A stretch of 5,560 bases of DNA, taken from the NCBI GenBank assembly GCA_031278755.1, contig JAITJV010000171.1, forward strand, positions 1 through 5,560, in the 5' to 3' direction. This document shows positions 1 to 5,560 of this stretch, one piece after another. Under the pieces are notes generated by a model. It saw only the letters and a list, made by a program, of their open reading frames with translations. It searched no databases and had not been told where the DNA came from. Source of the DNA: Treponema sp. (lineage in GTDB: Bacteria; Spirochaetota; Spirochaetia; Treponematales; Breznakiellaceae). Within the stretch, counting starts at the first letter, position 1, and each line of letters begins with the position of its first letter. The translations under genes and the position numbers were made by a program.

Positions 1-357
1 GACCACCTTGTCTATCTTGTCTACGATGGTTCCGTAAACGCGGTCTTCAATACGGAGGATCAGCATATTTTCCTGGCCGTCGGCTTTCCTGTCGGCGGGC
101 AGATGGAAAAAAGTCCTGAGATCTATAACGGGAATGATGTCTCCGCGGAGATTGTACACCCCGCGGACAAACGAAGCCGCGTTGGGTACATAGGTGAATT
201 TATCAGCCTTGGCGATCTCTTTGACGTTCATGATGTCAACGCCGTAATCCTTTCCCGCAAGCGAGAAAGTGATCATTTTGAAGTTGACAAGATCGACCCG
301 TTCTTTTTGTTCCTGTAGTTCCGCGTTAACCTGCGCCAAATCCCGTATAACTGCCAT
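1..357 (-). CDS. cheW: CheW chemotaxis coupling protein, N-terminal 119 residues (cut by window edge)
   Basis: CheW is the cytoplasmic adaptor that links the CheA P5 domain to chemoreceptor tips. The visible 119 residues open with a short polar, probably helical segment (about 1-24) and then enter an SH3-like CheW fold: the first strands include MITFSLAGKDYGVDI (28-42). The family signature VRGVYNLRGDIIPVIDL lies at 64-80, and YGTIVDKIDKVV runs up to the edge. The ATG at 357 is 12 bases after the cheA stop and has a GGGGAAAG Shine-Dalgarno-like stretch (361-368) only 3 bases away, so the gene is read from the cheA transcript. In T. denticola the CheW of the arrays includes a CheW-CheR-like fusion, so this protein may continue past a normal CheW length; the window cannot show it. 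The CheW identification is secure; the total length is unknown. Confidence 0.96.
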   Translation of the reverse strand, partial: MAVIRDLAQVNAELQEQKERVDLVNFKMITFSLAGKDYGVDIMNVKEIAKADKFTYVPNAASFVRGVYNLRGDIIPVIDLRTFFHLPADRKADGQENMLILRIEDRVYGTIVDKIDKVV

Positions 358-369
358 TGTCTTTCCCCG

Positions 370-2736
370 TTACCGTGCCGACTCGCGGATACGCCGCTGT
401 TCCATTTCCCTGCGGAGCCCCAGTTCCAGAAGCTGGCTTACATCTATGATAAGGGATACGGAGCCGTCTCCCAGGATCGACGCCCCGGCTATGCCCGGAG
501 AATTGGTGAACTGGTCCCGCAGGGGCTTTATGACGACGTCTTCTTCGCCTATAAGGCTGTCCACCATAAAGCCCATCTTTTTTTCCGCAGTCCCAACGAT
601 GACAATAAAGTTGTATTCCTGCTGTTCTTCCGTCTTGATGCCGAAAAGCCTGTTGAGCCTGAGGAGGGATATTACATCGTTTCTTATATTGAACACCTCG
701 TAGTTGTCTATGAGCTGTATTTCATCGGGCTTGATGCGCAGGCTTTCTATGACGCTTGTAATGGGGATGGAATAAATTTCCTGCCCAACCCGCACCAAAA
801 GCCCCTGTATGATGGCCAGGGTAAGGGGCAGCTTGATGGTGAATTTGGTTCCCTTTCCCCGTTCGGAAGAGACGGTTACCGTTCCGTTGAGCTTGTCTAT
901 CTGCCTGCGTACCACATCCAGCCCGACGCCGCGGCCTGAAATGGCGGTAATCTGCTTGGCGGTGGAGAAGCCCGGCTCAAAGATCAGGTTATAGGCCTCC
1001 GGATCGGTGAGCTGTTTGTTGGGGCTGATAATACCGCGTTCCACCGCCTTCGCCTTGACCGCTTCTACGTCTATGCCCTTGCCGTCATCGGCGATCTCGA
1101 TGATGATCATGTTCCCTTCGTTGGCCGCCTTGAGGAGCACCATGCCTTCCTCGGGCTTGCCGGCCGCTTTCCGTTCCTCCGTCGATTCTACGCCGTGATC
1201 TATTGAATTCCGCACCGAGTGCATGATCGGATCGAGGAGATCCTCAATAACGGATTTGTCCAGCTCCGTTTCTTCCCCTTCGATCACCAAATTGATCTTC
1301 TTGTTGAGGCTCTTGGAAAGATCCCGGACCAGCCGCGGGAAACGGCTGAAAATCTGGCTGATGGGCACCATGCGTATACGCATGACCCCTTCCTGCAGTT
1401 CTCCGGTGATGCGCCCCAGGTTCTGCGATGTGGAACGGAATTTGCCGACGTTTGTCTTTATCGAAGTTTCAAAATTGTCAAAAAGGGAGAACAGATCCCC
1501 ATACTGGTCGCCTATTTCCTTGCGGACGTCCTTGACGGATTTTCCGTTCTGTATGCTTTCAAGGAAATCGGGAAGGCTGTCAAAAAGGTTCTTGATCGTA
1601 TCCCGGTAGTCCGATTCAATGCCGTGGAATTCGTTCACCAGGTCGCTGAACTGGTTGCTTATCTGGTTGAAAGTAGCCTTGGTGATCACTGTTTCGGAAA
1701 CAAGGTTAAGAAGGTCGTCTACCCGTTTGGATTCGACCCGGAGTATGGAACCCGCTTCCTTGCCGGCTTTTTTGGCGTCTTCGGAGGCCGCTCCGGCCTT
1801 TACGCCCGCGGCAGGTGAAGCCGCGGGGGCCGCTTCGGCTTTGGGAGCCGCCTGCGCCGCCGGTTTTGGCGCGGGGGCTGCCTGCGCCGCGGGTTTTGGC
1901 GCGGCCGCGGGCTTGCCGTCCGGCAAAAGCTCCGAAATGGCGGTTATTTCCGCCGAAAGGGTTACATCCGGTATGGAAACGTATTTACGGACATCGTCCG
2001 CGGTTTTGGCGGTAGCGTAGTAGTAGTCCACAACGGGAAAGAAATTGTCTTCGTAAAGCTGCTCGAACTCGGGAACCGTCCTTAAAATAGCGCCCGATTC
2101 CTTGAGGGCGGCGTAAACCTGTATGCCCCCAACGGTGTTCATGAGGCTGTTTTCGTCGAATTTAACCGACACCCGGTAAATGGGCATATCCGACGATTGC
2201 TGAAGCTCGAGTATCTCGTTTTCGCTGAGGGCGTTCGCCGCGGCAGGGGCAGCCGGCGGGGCCTTGACCGGAGCGGCCGGAGGAGGCGCCTGGACCGGCC
2301 CTTTCGCGGCGGTTTTGGCCCCTTTTCTGTTTTTGCCCCCTTCGGGGAGCAGGACCGAAAGCCGGCCTTCGATTTCCGAGGTATCTTCACCGTAAACAGC
2401 CCCGTTCATACGCTGTTCAAGCATGGCTTTGATGATGTCAATGGCGGCAAGAAGGGTGTCTACCACATCTTCGTTCACGGTAAGCTGATCCGAGCGTATG
2501 GCGTCGAGCACATCCTCCACAAGGTGGGTAAAATGGGAAAGTTCCATCATTTCCACCGTAGCGGATCCCCCTTTCAGGGTATGGGCGGCCCGGAAGATTT
2601 CGTCTACCGCGTCTTTATTACCCCCCTCATTCTCAAGAACAAGGACATTCTGCTCCAGGGTATCAACCTGCATTTGGGCTTCGCTGAAAAAATCCTTTAG
2701 AAGTTCTTCATTATTTGGATCAAGGTAATCACTCAT
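370..2736 (-). CDS. cheA: Chemotaxis histidine kinase CheA with enlarged dimerisation domain
   Basis: CheA autophosphorylates in response to receptors and passes phosphate to CheY and CheB. All five domains are visible in 788 residues. P1 Hpt (about 1-130) has the phospho-acceptor His52 in AAHTLKGGSAT. An Ala/Pro linker (about 138-168) precedes a P2-like response-regulator docking domain (about 185-270). A second Ala/Pro/Lys linker follows (272-328). P3 dimerisation (about 331-450) is about twice the usual length. P4 ATPase (about 451-638) has the N box HSVRNSIDHG (506-515), G1 DDGKGI (550-555), an F box around FEPGFSTA (586-593), G2 SGRGVGLDVV (600-609) and GKGT (627-630), all intact. P5 (about 639-772) is CheW-like. 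I chose the ATG at 2736: an upstream in-frame TTG at 2772 overlaps the likely -35 box, and MSDYLDPNNEELL is a typical treponemal CheA start. There is no clear Shine-Dalgarno sequence. It heads an operon with cheW. Confidence 0.97.
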   Translation of the reverse strand: MSDYLDPNNEELLKDFFSEAQMQVDTLEQNVLVLENEGGNKDAVDEIFRAAHTLKGGSATVEMMELSHFTHLVEDVLDAIRSDQLTVNEDVVDTLLAAIDIIKAMLEQRMNGAVYGEDTSEIEGRLSVLLPEGGKNRKGAKTAAKGPVQAPPPAAPVKAPPAAPAAANALSENEILELQQSSDMPIYRVSVKFDENSLMNTVGGIQVYAALKESGAILRTVPEFEQLYEDNFFPVVDYYYATAKTADDVRKYVSIPDVTLSAEITAISELLPDGKPAAAPKPAAQAAPAPKPAAQAAPKAEAAPAASPAAGVKAGAASEDAKKAGKEAGSILRVESKRVDDLLNLVSETVITKATFNQISNQFSDLVNEFHGIESDYRDTIKNLFDSLPDFLESIQNGKSVKDVRKEIGDQYGDLFSLFDNFETSIKTNVGKFRSTSQNLGRITGELQEGVMRIRMVPISQIFSRFPRLVRDLSKSLNKKINLVIEGEETELDKSVIEDLLDPIMHSVRNSIDHGVESTEERKAAGKPEEGMVLLKAANEGNMIIIEIADDGKGIDVEAVKAKAVERGIISPNKQLTDPEAYNLIFEPGFSTAKQITAISGRGVGLDVVRRQIDKLNGTVTVSSERGKGTKFTIKLPLTLAIIQGLLVRVGQEIYSIPITSVIESLRIKPDEIQLIDNYEVFNIRNDVISLLRLNRLFGIKTEEQQEYNFIVIVGTAEKKMGFMVDSLIGEEDVVIKPLRDQFTNSPGIAGASILGDGSVSLIIDVSQLLELGLRREMEQRRIRESAR
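1847..1906 (-). repeat. Tandem 30-base repeat in the second CheA linker
   Basis: Two adjacent 30-base units (1847-1876 and 1877-1906) differ at only a few positions and encode the repeated decapeptide KPAAQAAPAP / KPAAQAAPKA. It sits in the flexible Ala/Pro linker between P2 and P3 of CheA. A whole-codon unit can expand or contract without breaking frame, so linker length may vary among strains. Confidence 0.75.
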
Positions 2737-2744
2737 ATACTTAA

Positions 2745-2772
2745 ATGATATACACAATTTGTTTTGAGTCAA
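2745..2772 (-). promoter_or_regulatory. Sigma70-like promoter of the cheA operon, near-leaderless
   Basis: Read on the minus strand, TTGACT (2767-2772) and TATCAT (2745-2750) each match the -35 and -10 consensus at 5 of 6 positions and are 16 bases apart. A start about 7 bases past the -10 would fall near 2738, within a few bases of the cheA ATG at 2734-2736. No Shine-Dalgarno sequence lies between. The cheA mRNA would then be leaderless or nearly so. The match is by eye; no start site has been mapped here. Confidence 0.6.
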
Positions 2773-2773
2773 G

Positions 2774-2853
2774 GCGCCCCGCGCAAGCAGCCGAAGGCTG
2801 ATTATGGGATATATACCGCCTGGGCCGGCGCCAATGAACGCCGCGGGTTAGAC
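2774..2853. repeat. Intergenic hairpin-rich repeat, copy 1
   Basis: This is the first of two direct copies, offset 111-112 bases. It begins with GCCCCGCGCAAGC (2776-2788), continues as the small hairpin CAGCC-GAA-GGCTG (2788-2800), has a poorly conserved middle (2801-2821), and ends in a 28-base block (2822-2849) identical to copy 2, followed by AGAC. The block contains GGCG/CGCC arms (2827-2830 and 2839-2842) around an 8-base loop. CCCGCG (2778-2783) can also pair with CGCGGG (2842-2847), closing the whole unit. No convincing gene overlaps it. It resembles a dispersed palindromic (REP/BIME-type) intergenic element, but one window cannot prove dispersal. Confidence 0.75.
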
Positions 2854-2860
2854 GTAATGA

Positions 2861-2878
2861 GGCTGGCTTTAGCCAGCC
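2861..2878. repeat. Perfect hairpin between the two repeat copies
   Basis: GGCTGGC and GCCAGCC form a 7-bp perfect stem around TTTA (formally a perfect 18-base palindrome, GGCTGGCTTTAGCCAGCC). It lies exactly in the spacer between the repeat copies. No T tract follows on either strand, so a classical intrinsic terminator is unlikely. It is probably part of the same composite repeat. Confidence 0.7.
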
Positions 2879-2883
2879 GTTGC

Positions 2884-2966
2884 GCCGCCCCGCGCAAGCG
2901 CCCGAAGGGCGTAATACCGGTTGGCCGCGACAGGGGCCGGCGCCAATGAACGCCGCGGGTTCAGAC
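2884..2966. repeat. Intergenic hairpin-rich repeat, copy 2
   Basis: This second copy has the same order: GCCCCGCGCAAGC (2887-2899), hairpin CGCCC-GAA-GGGCG (2899-2911), a variable middle (2912-2933), the identical 28-base block (2934-2961), then CAGAC. Compared with copy 1, the hairpin changes two base pairs (A-T to G-C and G-C to C-G) and keeps pairing, so the structure appears to be maintained rather than the sequence. CCCGCG (2889-2894) can pair with CGCGGG (2954-2959), as in copy 1. A GCAA tetraloop on a CGC/GCG stem (2891-2900) is an alternative fold. Confidence 0.75.
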
Positions 2967-3001
2967 AGAAAAACGGGGAAAACCGCCGAATTTCGGGGCT
3001 T

Positions 3002-3026
3002 TCCCAAAACTAACCGGGTTTTGGGA
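3002..3026. promoter_or_regulatory. 9-bp inverted repeat upstream of the barrel pair, possible operator
   Basis: TCCCAAAAC (3002-3010) and GTTTTGGGA (3018-3026) are perfect inverted repeats separated by 7 bases, centred about 44 bases before the ATG at 3058. The right arm covers the best -35 candidate for the plus-strand gene. The dyad could bind a regulator or form an RNA stem. A T5 run (3032-3036) follows after 5 bases, but no plus-strand gene precedes it to be terminated, so an operator role is the better guess. Confidence 0.45.
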
Positions 3027-3049
3027 TTGGCTTTTTCTGCCGATATTTA
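3021..3049 (+). promoter_or_regulatory. Weak candidate promoter for the barrel pair
   Basis: TTGGGA (3021-3026) and TATTTA (3044-3049) are spaced 17 bases apart, but the -10 is poor. An alternative pairs TTGGCT (3027-3032) with TATAGA (3048-3053), 15 bases apart. Either would give a very short 5' leader, and no clear Shine-Dalgarno sequence precedes the ATG at 3058. A promoter is expected here because the region lies between divergent genes; its exact location is uncertain. Confidence 0.22.
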
Positions 3050-3057
3050 TAGACAAG

Positions 3058-4311
3058 ATGAACATGATACGCCGGAAAAACGCCGGTTTTTTCGTTCTTT
3101 TTTTCGCGGCCGTTCCGTTTTTTCCCCTTTCCGGGGTGGAAATAACCATTCCCCGAATGGAAATTGCCACGCGGGGCAAAGTAAACGACGACGGGGAATT
3201 CGCCCTTGCTACCAACGCCCTGGTGGATTTAGCCCTTGACGGCGGCTACAAATACGGCGTGCGGCTGGGCCTGTCTTTTGCGTCGGCCGATTTGGGGAAA
3301 GCCCTGGCGTACCGGAATTTCCGTTTTCAGCCTTTATCCGCGGGAACCACGGTTACCGATGTTGAATACAACAGCCTTGCCGGTCAGATGAACGAGGCGA
3401 TGGATAACAGCGCCGTGCTTGCCTTCCGTATCGCCGAGGCTACCGCGCGGGATCTCTTCGATTTGCCTCTGGAACTTTCTTACTTCATAGGCCACGGGGA
3501 CGTATTCGGATCCGGGGAGGAATTTGCGCACCGGTACGGCCTTTTTCATATACCCACAGATTATACCGGATTTTATTACTTCCCCGATGGAATAGGGGGG
3601 GATATCAACAGGCGCTATGACGGTATCTATCAGGTTCGGGGCGCCGGGTTTTCTTTCACCCTTACTCCCCGGGATAAATTCGTTTCCATGTTTTATGTAT
3701 ACCAGAATATCCCTGTCTTTGAAAAAGGAAATTTGTCATATACGGGCGGCCGTTTTTCCGGGGATCTCCGCCTGCTTTTCAATCTGGAAAACATGGCTGT
3801 TGAAAGTTTCGGAGGGCTTACCGGGGGAAGGGACGGAACCATGCAATTCCGCGGAGGGGCGCTGGCCTGGTTCGATTCCGGCAAAGGGGCGGAATTTCTT
3901 GTTCAGGCGGGAATTCCCGGCTGGGAAAGGGGAACGGATTTCGGCGTAGACAACCTGTATTTTCTTATGGAGCCGCGGCTGCGTTCCGGCCTTTTTGCTG
4001 TGCATATAACATTTTTCTACCATCCCCTTGTTTACGACGGAATAAAGACGGCGGCGGAACGGGGGACAGCCGATGTTAACCTTAAATTAATGGCCGGGGA
4101 TATTATTACAAAGGGAATTCTGGGAGGGATTGAAACCACGCTGCGCATCCGAAGCGATCAAAACGAAGACTTAAAAACCTGGCTCAGCCCCTTTGTCAGT
4201 TTTGTGAGCAACGGCCTTCAGTGGAATCTTAAGCTGAGAGTGAGTATGATGGATTATAGAACGCCTTACAAAATGTTTGAAATGTTTACGGGAATCAAGG
4301 CGGCTTATTGA
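3058..4311 (+). CDS. Exported protein, probable outer-membrane beta-barrel (417 residues), family not recognised
   Basis: I do not recognise a named family. A signal peptide is clear: basic MNMIRRKN, hydrophobic core AGFFVLFFAAVPFFPL (9-24), small residues before a likely cut near SG-VE (26/27). The rest has no further hydrophobic helix. It shows alternating polar/hydrophobic, aromatic-rich segments with glycine turns, such as FYYFPDGIGG (172-181), FVSMFYVYQNIPVF (208-221), FAVHITFFYHPLVY (313-326) and WLSPFVSFVSNGLQWNLKLRVSM (375-397, abridged strands). The chain ends in a Tyr, as C-terminal barrel signals often do. It is therefore probably an outer-membrane barrel, though a periplasmic beta-rich protein is possible. 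The start could also be Met3 (3064); neither has a strong ribosome site. A G7 run (3595-3601) encodes Gly180-Gly181. The stop is one base before the next gene, so the two form one transcription unit. Confidence 0.85.
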   Translation: MNMIRRKNAGFFVLFFAAVPFFPLSGVEITIPRMEIATRGKVNDDGEFALATNALVDLALDGGYKYGVRLGLSFASADLGKALAYRNFRFQPLSAGTTVTDVEYNSLAGQMNEAMDNSAVLAFRIAEATARDLFDLPLELSYFIGHGDVFGSGEEFAHRYGLFHIPTDYTGFYYFPDGIGGDINRRYDGIYQVRGAGFSFTLTPRDKFVSMFYVYQNIPVFEKGNLSYTGGRFSGDLRLLFNLENMAVESFGGLTGGRDGTMQFRGGALAWFDSGKGAEFLVQAGIPGWERGTDFGVDNLYFLMEPRLRSGLFAVHITFFYHPLVYDGIKTAAERGTADVNLKLMAGDIITKGILGGIETTLRIRSDQNEDLKTWLSPFVSFVSNGLQWNLKLRVSMMDYRTPYKMFEMFTGIKAAY

Positions 4312-4312
4312 C

Positions 4313-5212
4313 ATGAAAAGATACATCCCCGCTGTGTTCCTCTGTGCGGTTCTCGCTGTTCTTCTGCCGGGAAAGGCTCCGGGCCTGGATCTGCGTATAC
4401 AGGGCGGGACGGGAAATGTTTCCTTTGATACAACGCGGGAAAGTTCTCTGGCCGGTGAAACTTTTAACCCCCGGCTTTACCCCGCCGGACTGGTAAGTTT
4501 TTCGGGGATACATGCGGACTGGATACATTACAGCGCCGCTTTTGAACGGGACCCTGTTCTGCGGAACCGCCTTACCGCCGCGGTGGGACTGGATCTTTCC
4601 TTTGTAAAATTTGAAGCCGGCGTCCTTATCGGCCCCTTTAACACCAGGGAAAAACCCATAAGCCCGGGGGCAATGGGGGGGCTTACGCTTACATGGCCGG
4701 GGGTGATCTTCGGTTCCGTCAAGGGTTCTTCCACACTGGGATCCAGCCTCGGCCTGACCGGGGATTATATACAGGAAACGGCGGAAATAGCCTTTGGTTT
4801 CTGGGTTCCCAATGTGATATGCGGTTTTTCATTTTCTTCGGCGGGCTTCAGCCGGCGTTCCAGCGAAATTCTCATTATAAAAGATCAACGGACCCGTTAC
4901 CAGTTTACCGCCGATGTTCACGCCAAAAACGTGCCGTATACCGTTAAGGTCAATATGGGCTATCAGAACCTTGGGCGTTTGTATTCTCCCGCCGGTTCCG
5001 CCTTTGGCGTAAGCGACACGGATGAGCTTAAATCGGTTTTCCTGGGTTTTGAAGGCGCATGGCGGGTTGTCCCCGGCCTTCAGATTCTTGCCGGCGCCGA
5101 AATGCCCCTTTATTCCTGGGCCAAAGAACCCATGAAAAAGCCCGACAGCAACGCCGCGCTTTTTTCGGTTCACGCGGGGGTCATCTGGACCCTGGCTGGG
5201 AAGACCCGCTGA
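4313..5212 (+). CDS. Second exported protein, probable outer-membrane beta-barrel (299 residues), family not recognised
   Basis: No named family is evident. Residues 1-24 form a signal peptide (MKRYIP, hydrophobic core AVFLCAVLAVLLPG, likely cut after about APG). Cys11 lies inside the hydrophobic core without a lipobox, so it is not an obvious lipoprotein. The mature part is glycine- and aromatic-rich with many short amphipathic strands, for example LTAAVGLDLSFVKFEAGVLIG (87-107, abridged), YTVKVNMGYQNLG (209-221), SVFLGFEGAW (241-250), LQILAGAEMPLY (256-267) and FSVHAGVIWTL (284-294). This is a barrel-like pattern, but the end is AGKTR rather than an aromatic residue. I chose the ATG at 4313, one base after the preceding stop, with AAGG at 4297-4300 as a weak ribosome site; an upstream TTG at 4277 would spoil the signal peptide. 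Coupled translation with the upstream gene is likely. A G7 run (4675-4681) covers Met121-Gly123. Its last 32 bases overlap the convergent RNase gene. Confidence 0.85.
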   Translation: MKRYIPAVFLCAVLAVLLPGKAPGLDLRIQGGTGNVSFDTTRESSLAGETFNPRLYPAGLVSFSGIHADWIHYSAAFERDPVLRNRLTAAVGLDLSFVKFEAGVLIGPFNTREKPISPGAMGGLTLTWPGVIFGSVKGSSTLGSSLGLTGDYIQETAEIAFGFWVPNVICGFSFSSAGFSRRSSEILIIKDQRTRYQFTADVHAKNVPYTVKVNMGYQNLGRLYSPAGSAFGVSDTDELKSVFLGFEGAWRVVPGLQILAGAEMPLYSWAKEPMKKPDSNAALFSVHAGVIWTLAGKTR

Positions 5213-5560
5213 CAAAAACCGCCTCTCCGCGCGGAATGTTTACCGATTTTAAAATCAGCCTGATCCGCTCGTTCGGCCCGGCTTCTCCCCTGACGGCGGC
5301 CTGGGTCTCAAGGGCCAGGGCGGGGATAACGAAGGCCCGGCGCTGGCCTTTTTTTTCAAGGGCGACGGCGTCCCAGACGGAATCAATGCGTTCGGAAAGA
5401 TACGCCGCCGTCCAGTGCAGGCGGGACGCCCGCTCCGCCTGCGTTACCGCCTGGGCGGCCGCTTCTCCCGCCCCTATCCTGAGGAGCGTTTCATCGGCGC
5501 CGAGGGGTTTTTCACCCCGGAGCAGGGCGCGGATCTGAAAATGGGCGAAAAGATCGGTAT
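5181..5560 (-). CDS. RNB-family (RNase II/R-type) 3'-5' exoribonuclease, C-terminal 125 residues
   Basis: The minus strand is open from the right edge to a TGA at 5181-5183. The fragment begins TDLFAHFQIRALLRGEKPL; the cut codon before it ends in AT, compatible with Tyr, which would complete the conserved RNB motif RRYxDLxxHxQ. Then come GADETLLRIGAGEAAAQAV and AERASRLHW, the usual helical end of the RNB catalytic domain. A small beta-rich S1-like tail follows (about 60-116: VWDAVALEKKGQRRAFVIPALALE, in part, through SVNIPRGEAVFVS). The catalytic Asp cluster lies outside the window. Such enzymes degrade RNA processively from the 3' end. The tail looks more like the shorter RNase II-type proteins than canonical RNase R with its long basic tail, but this is a soft judgement. 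The gene converges with the barrel gene and overlaps its last 32 bases; no terminator is visible between them. Confidence 0.82.
   Translation of the reverse strand, partial: TDLFAHFQIRALLRGEKPLGADETLLRIGAGEAAAQAVTQAERASRLHWTAAYLSERIDSVWDAVALEKKGQRRAFVIPALALETQAAVRGEAGPNERIRLILKSVNIPRGEAVFVSGSSQPGSR

Noticed and set aside
1219..2700. Several open frames of 130-200 codons on the plus strand opposite cheA
   Set aside because: They are antisense to strongly conserved CheA domains and look like by-products of GC-rich codon use.
2737..2772. A TTG at 2772 in frame with cheA that would add 12 residues
   Set aside because: The TTG lies in the likely -35 box, has no ribosome site, and the added residues (TQNKLCISFKY) do not resemble a CheA N-terminus.
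2861..2878. The perfect palindrome as an intrinsic terminator
   Set aside because: No T tract follows on either strand and no gene ends nearby: both flanking genes point away.
2774..2966. The two repeat copies as a CRISPR array
   Set aside because: There are only two units, the repeats are long and imperfect with internal hairpins, and there are no cas genes or uniform spacers.
2741..3239. Small open frames on both strands across the intergenic repeats
   Set aside because: They are read through hairpin-rich repeats, give Arg/Ala/Pro-rich products with no recognisable features, and overlap promoters or the next gene's signal peptide.
4277..4312. A TTG at 4277 as an earlier start for the second barrel gene
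   Set aside because: It lies inside the previous gene and would put a charged segment (KCLRESRRLID) ahead of a good signal peptide; the ATG at 4313 fits better.
5245..5256. Palindrome GATTTTAAAATC as a regulatory site
   Set aside because: It lies inside the RNase coding region, encoding part of LILKSV, with no promoter context; chance is the simpler explanation.
5349..5356. A8 run (minus strand) in the RNase gene as a slippage or frameshift site
   Set aside because: The reading frame continues normally through Glu-Lys-Lys-Gly with family-like sequence on both sides, so no frameshift is needed.

Overview
The window looks like a piece of a spirochaete chromosome, most likely Treponema or a close relative with a fairly GC-rich genome. 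The evidence is the CheA/CheW pair. CheA begins MSDYLDPNNEELLKDFF, has a dimerisation domain about twice the usual length, and is followed at once by cheW. Treponemes have a cheA-cheW-cheX-cheY operon with these traits. The genus call rests on recalled family knowledge, not on a search.

Layout. Positions 1-357 (minus strand) hold the first 119 codons of cheW, cut by the window edge. Positions 370-2736 (minus) hold a complete cheA, 788 residues, 12 bases upstream of cheW in the same operon. Positions 2737-3057 are a divergent intergenic region. It carries a good sigma70-like cheA promoter that would give an almost leaderless mRNA, two direct copies of a roughly 80-base hairpin-rich repeat with compensatory stem changes, a perfect hairpin between the copies, and a 9-bp inverted repeat just before the next gene. 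Positions 3058-4311 and 4313-5212 (plus) are two exported proteins that look like outer-membrane beta-barrels. One base separates them, so they are probably translationally coupled. From 5181 to the right edge (minus) runs the C-terminal end of an RNB-family (RNase II/R) exoribonuclease, whose stop codon lies 32 bases inside the end of the second barrel gene.

How the genes work together. CheA is the histidine kinase of the chemoreceptor array and CheW couples it to the receptors; they act as one complex. The barrel pair is transcribed away from cheA. Nothing in the sequence ties the barrels functionally to chemotaxis beyond the shared intergenic region. The RNase belongs to a separate convergent unit. 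I see no tRNA, rRNA, CRISPR array, transposase or prophage gene.

The points most worth following are the enlarged CheA P3 domain (a treponemal array trait), the covarying intergenic repeats, the possible leaderless start of cheA, and the uncharacterised barrel pair with G7 tracts in both genes.
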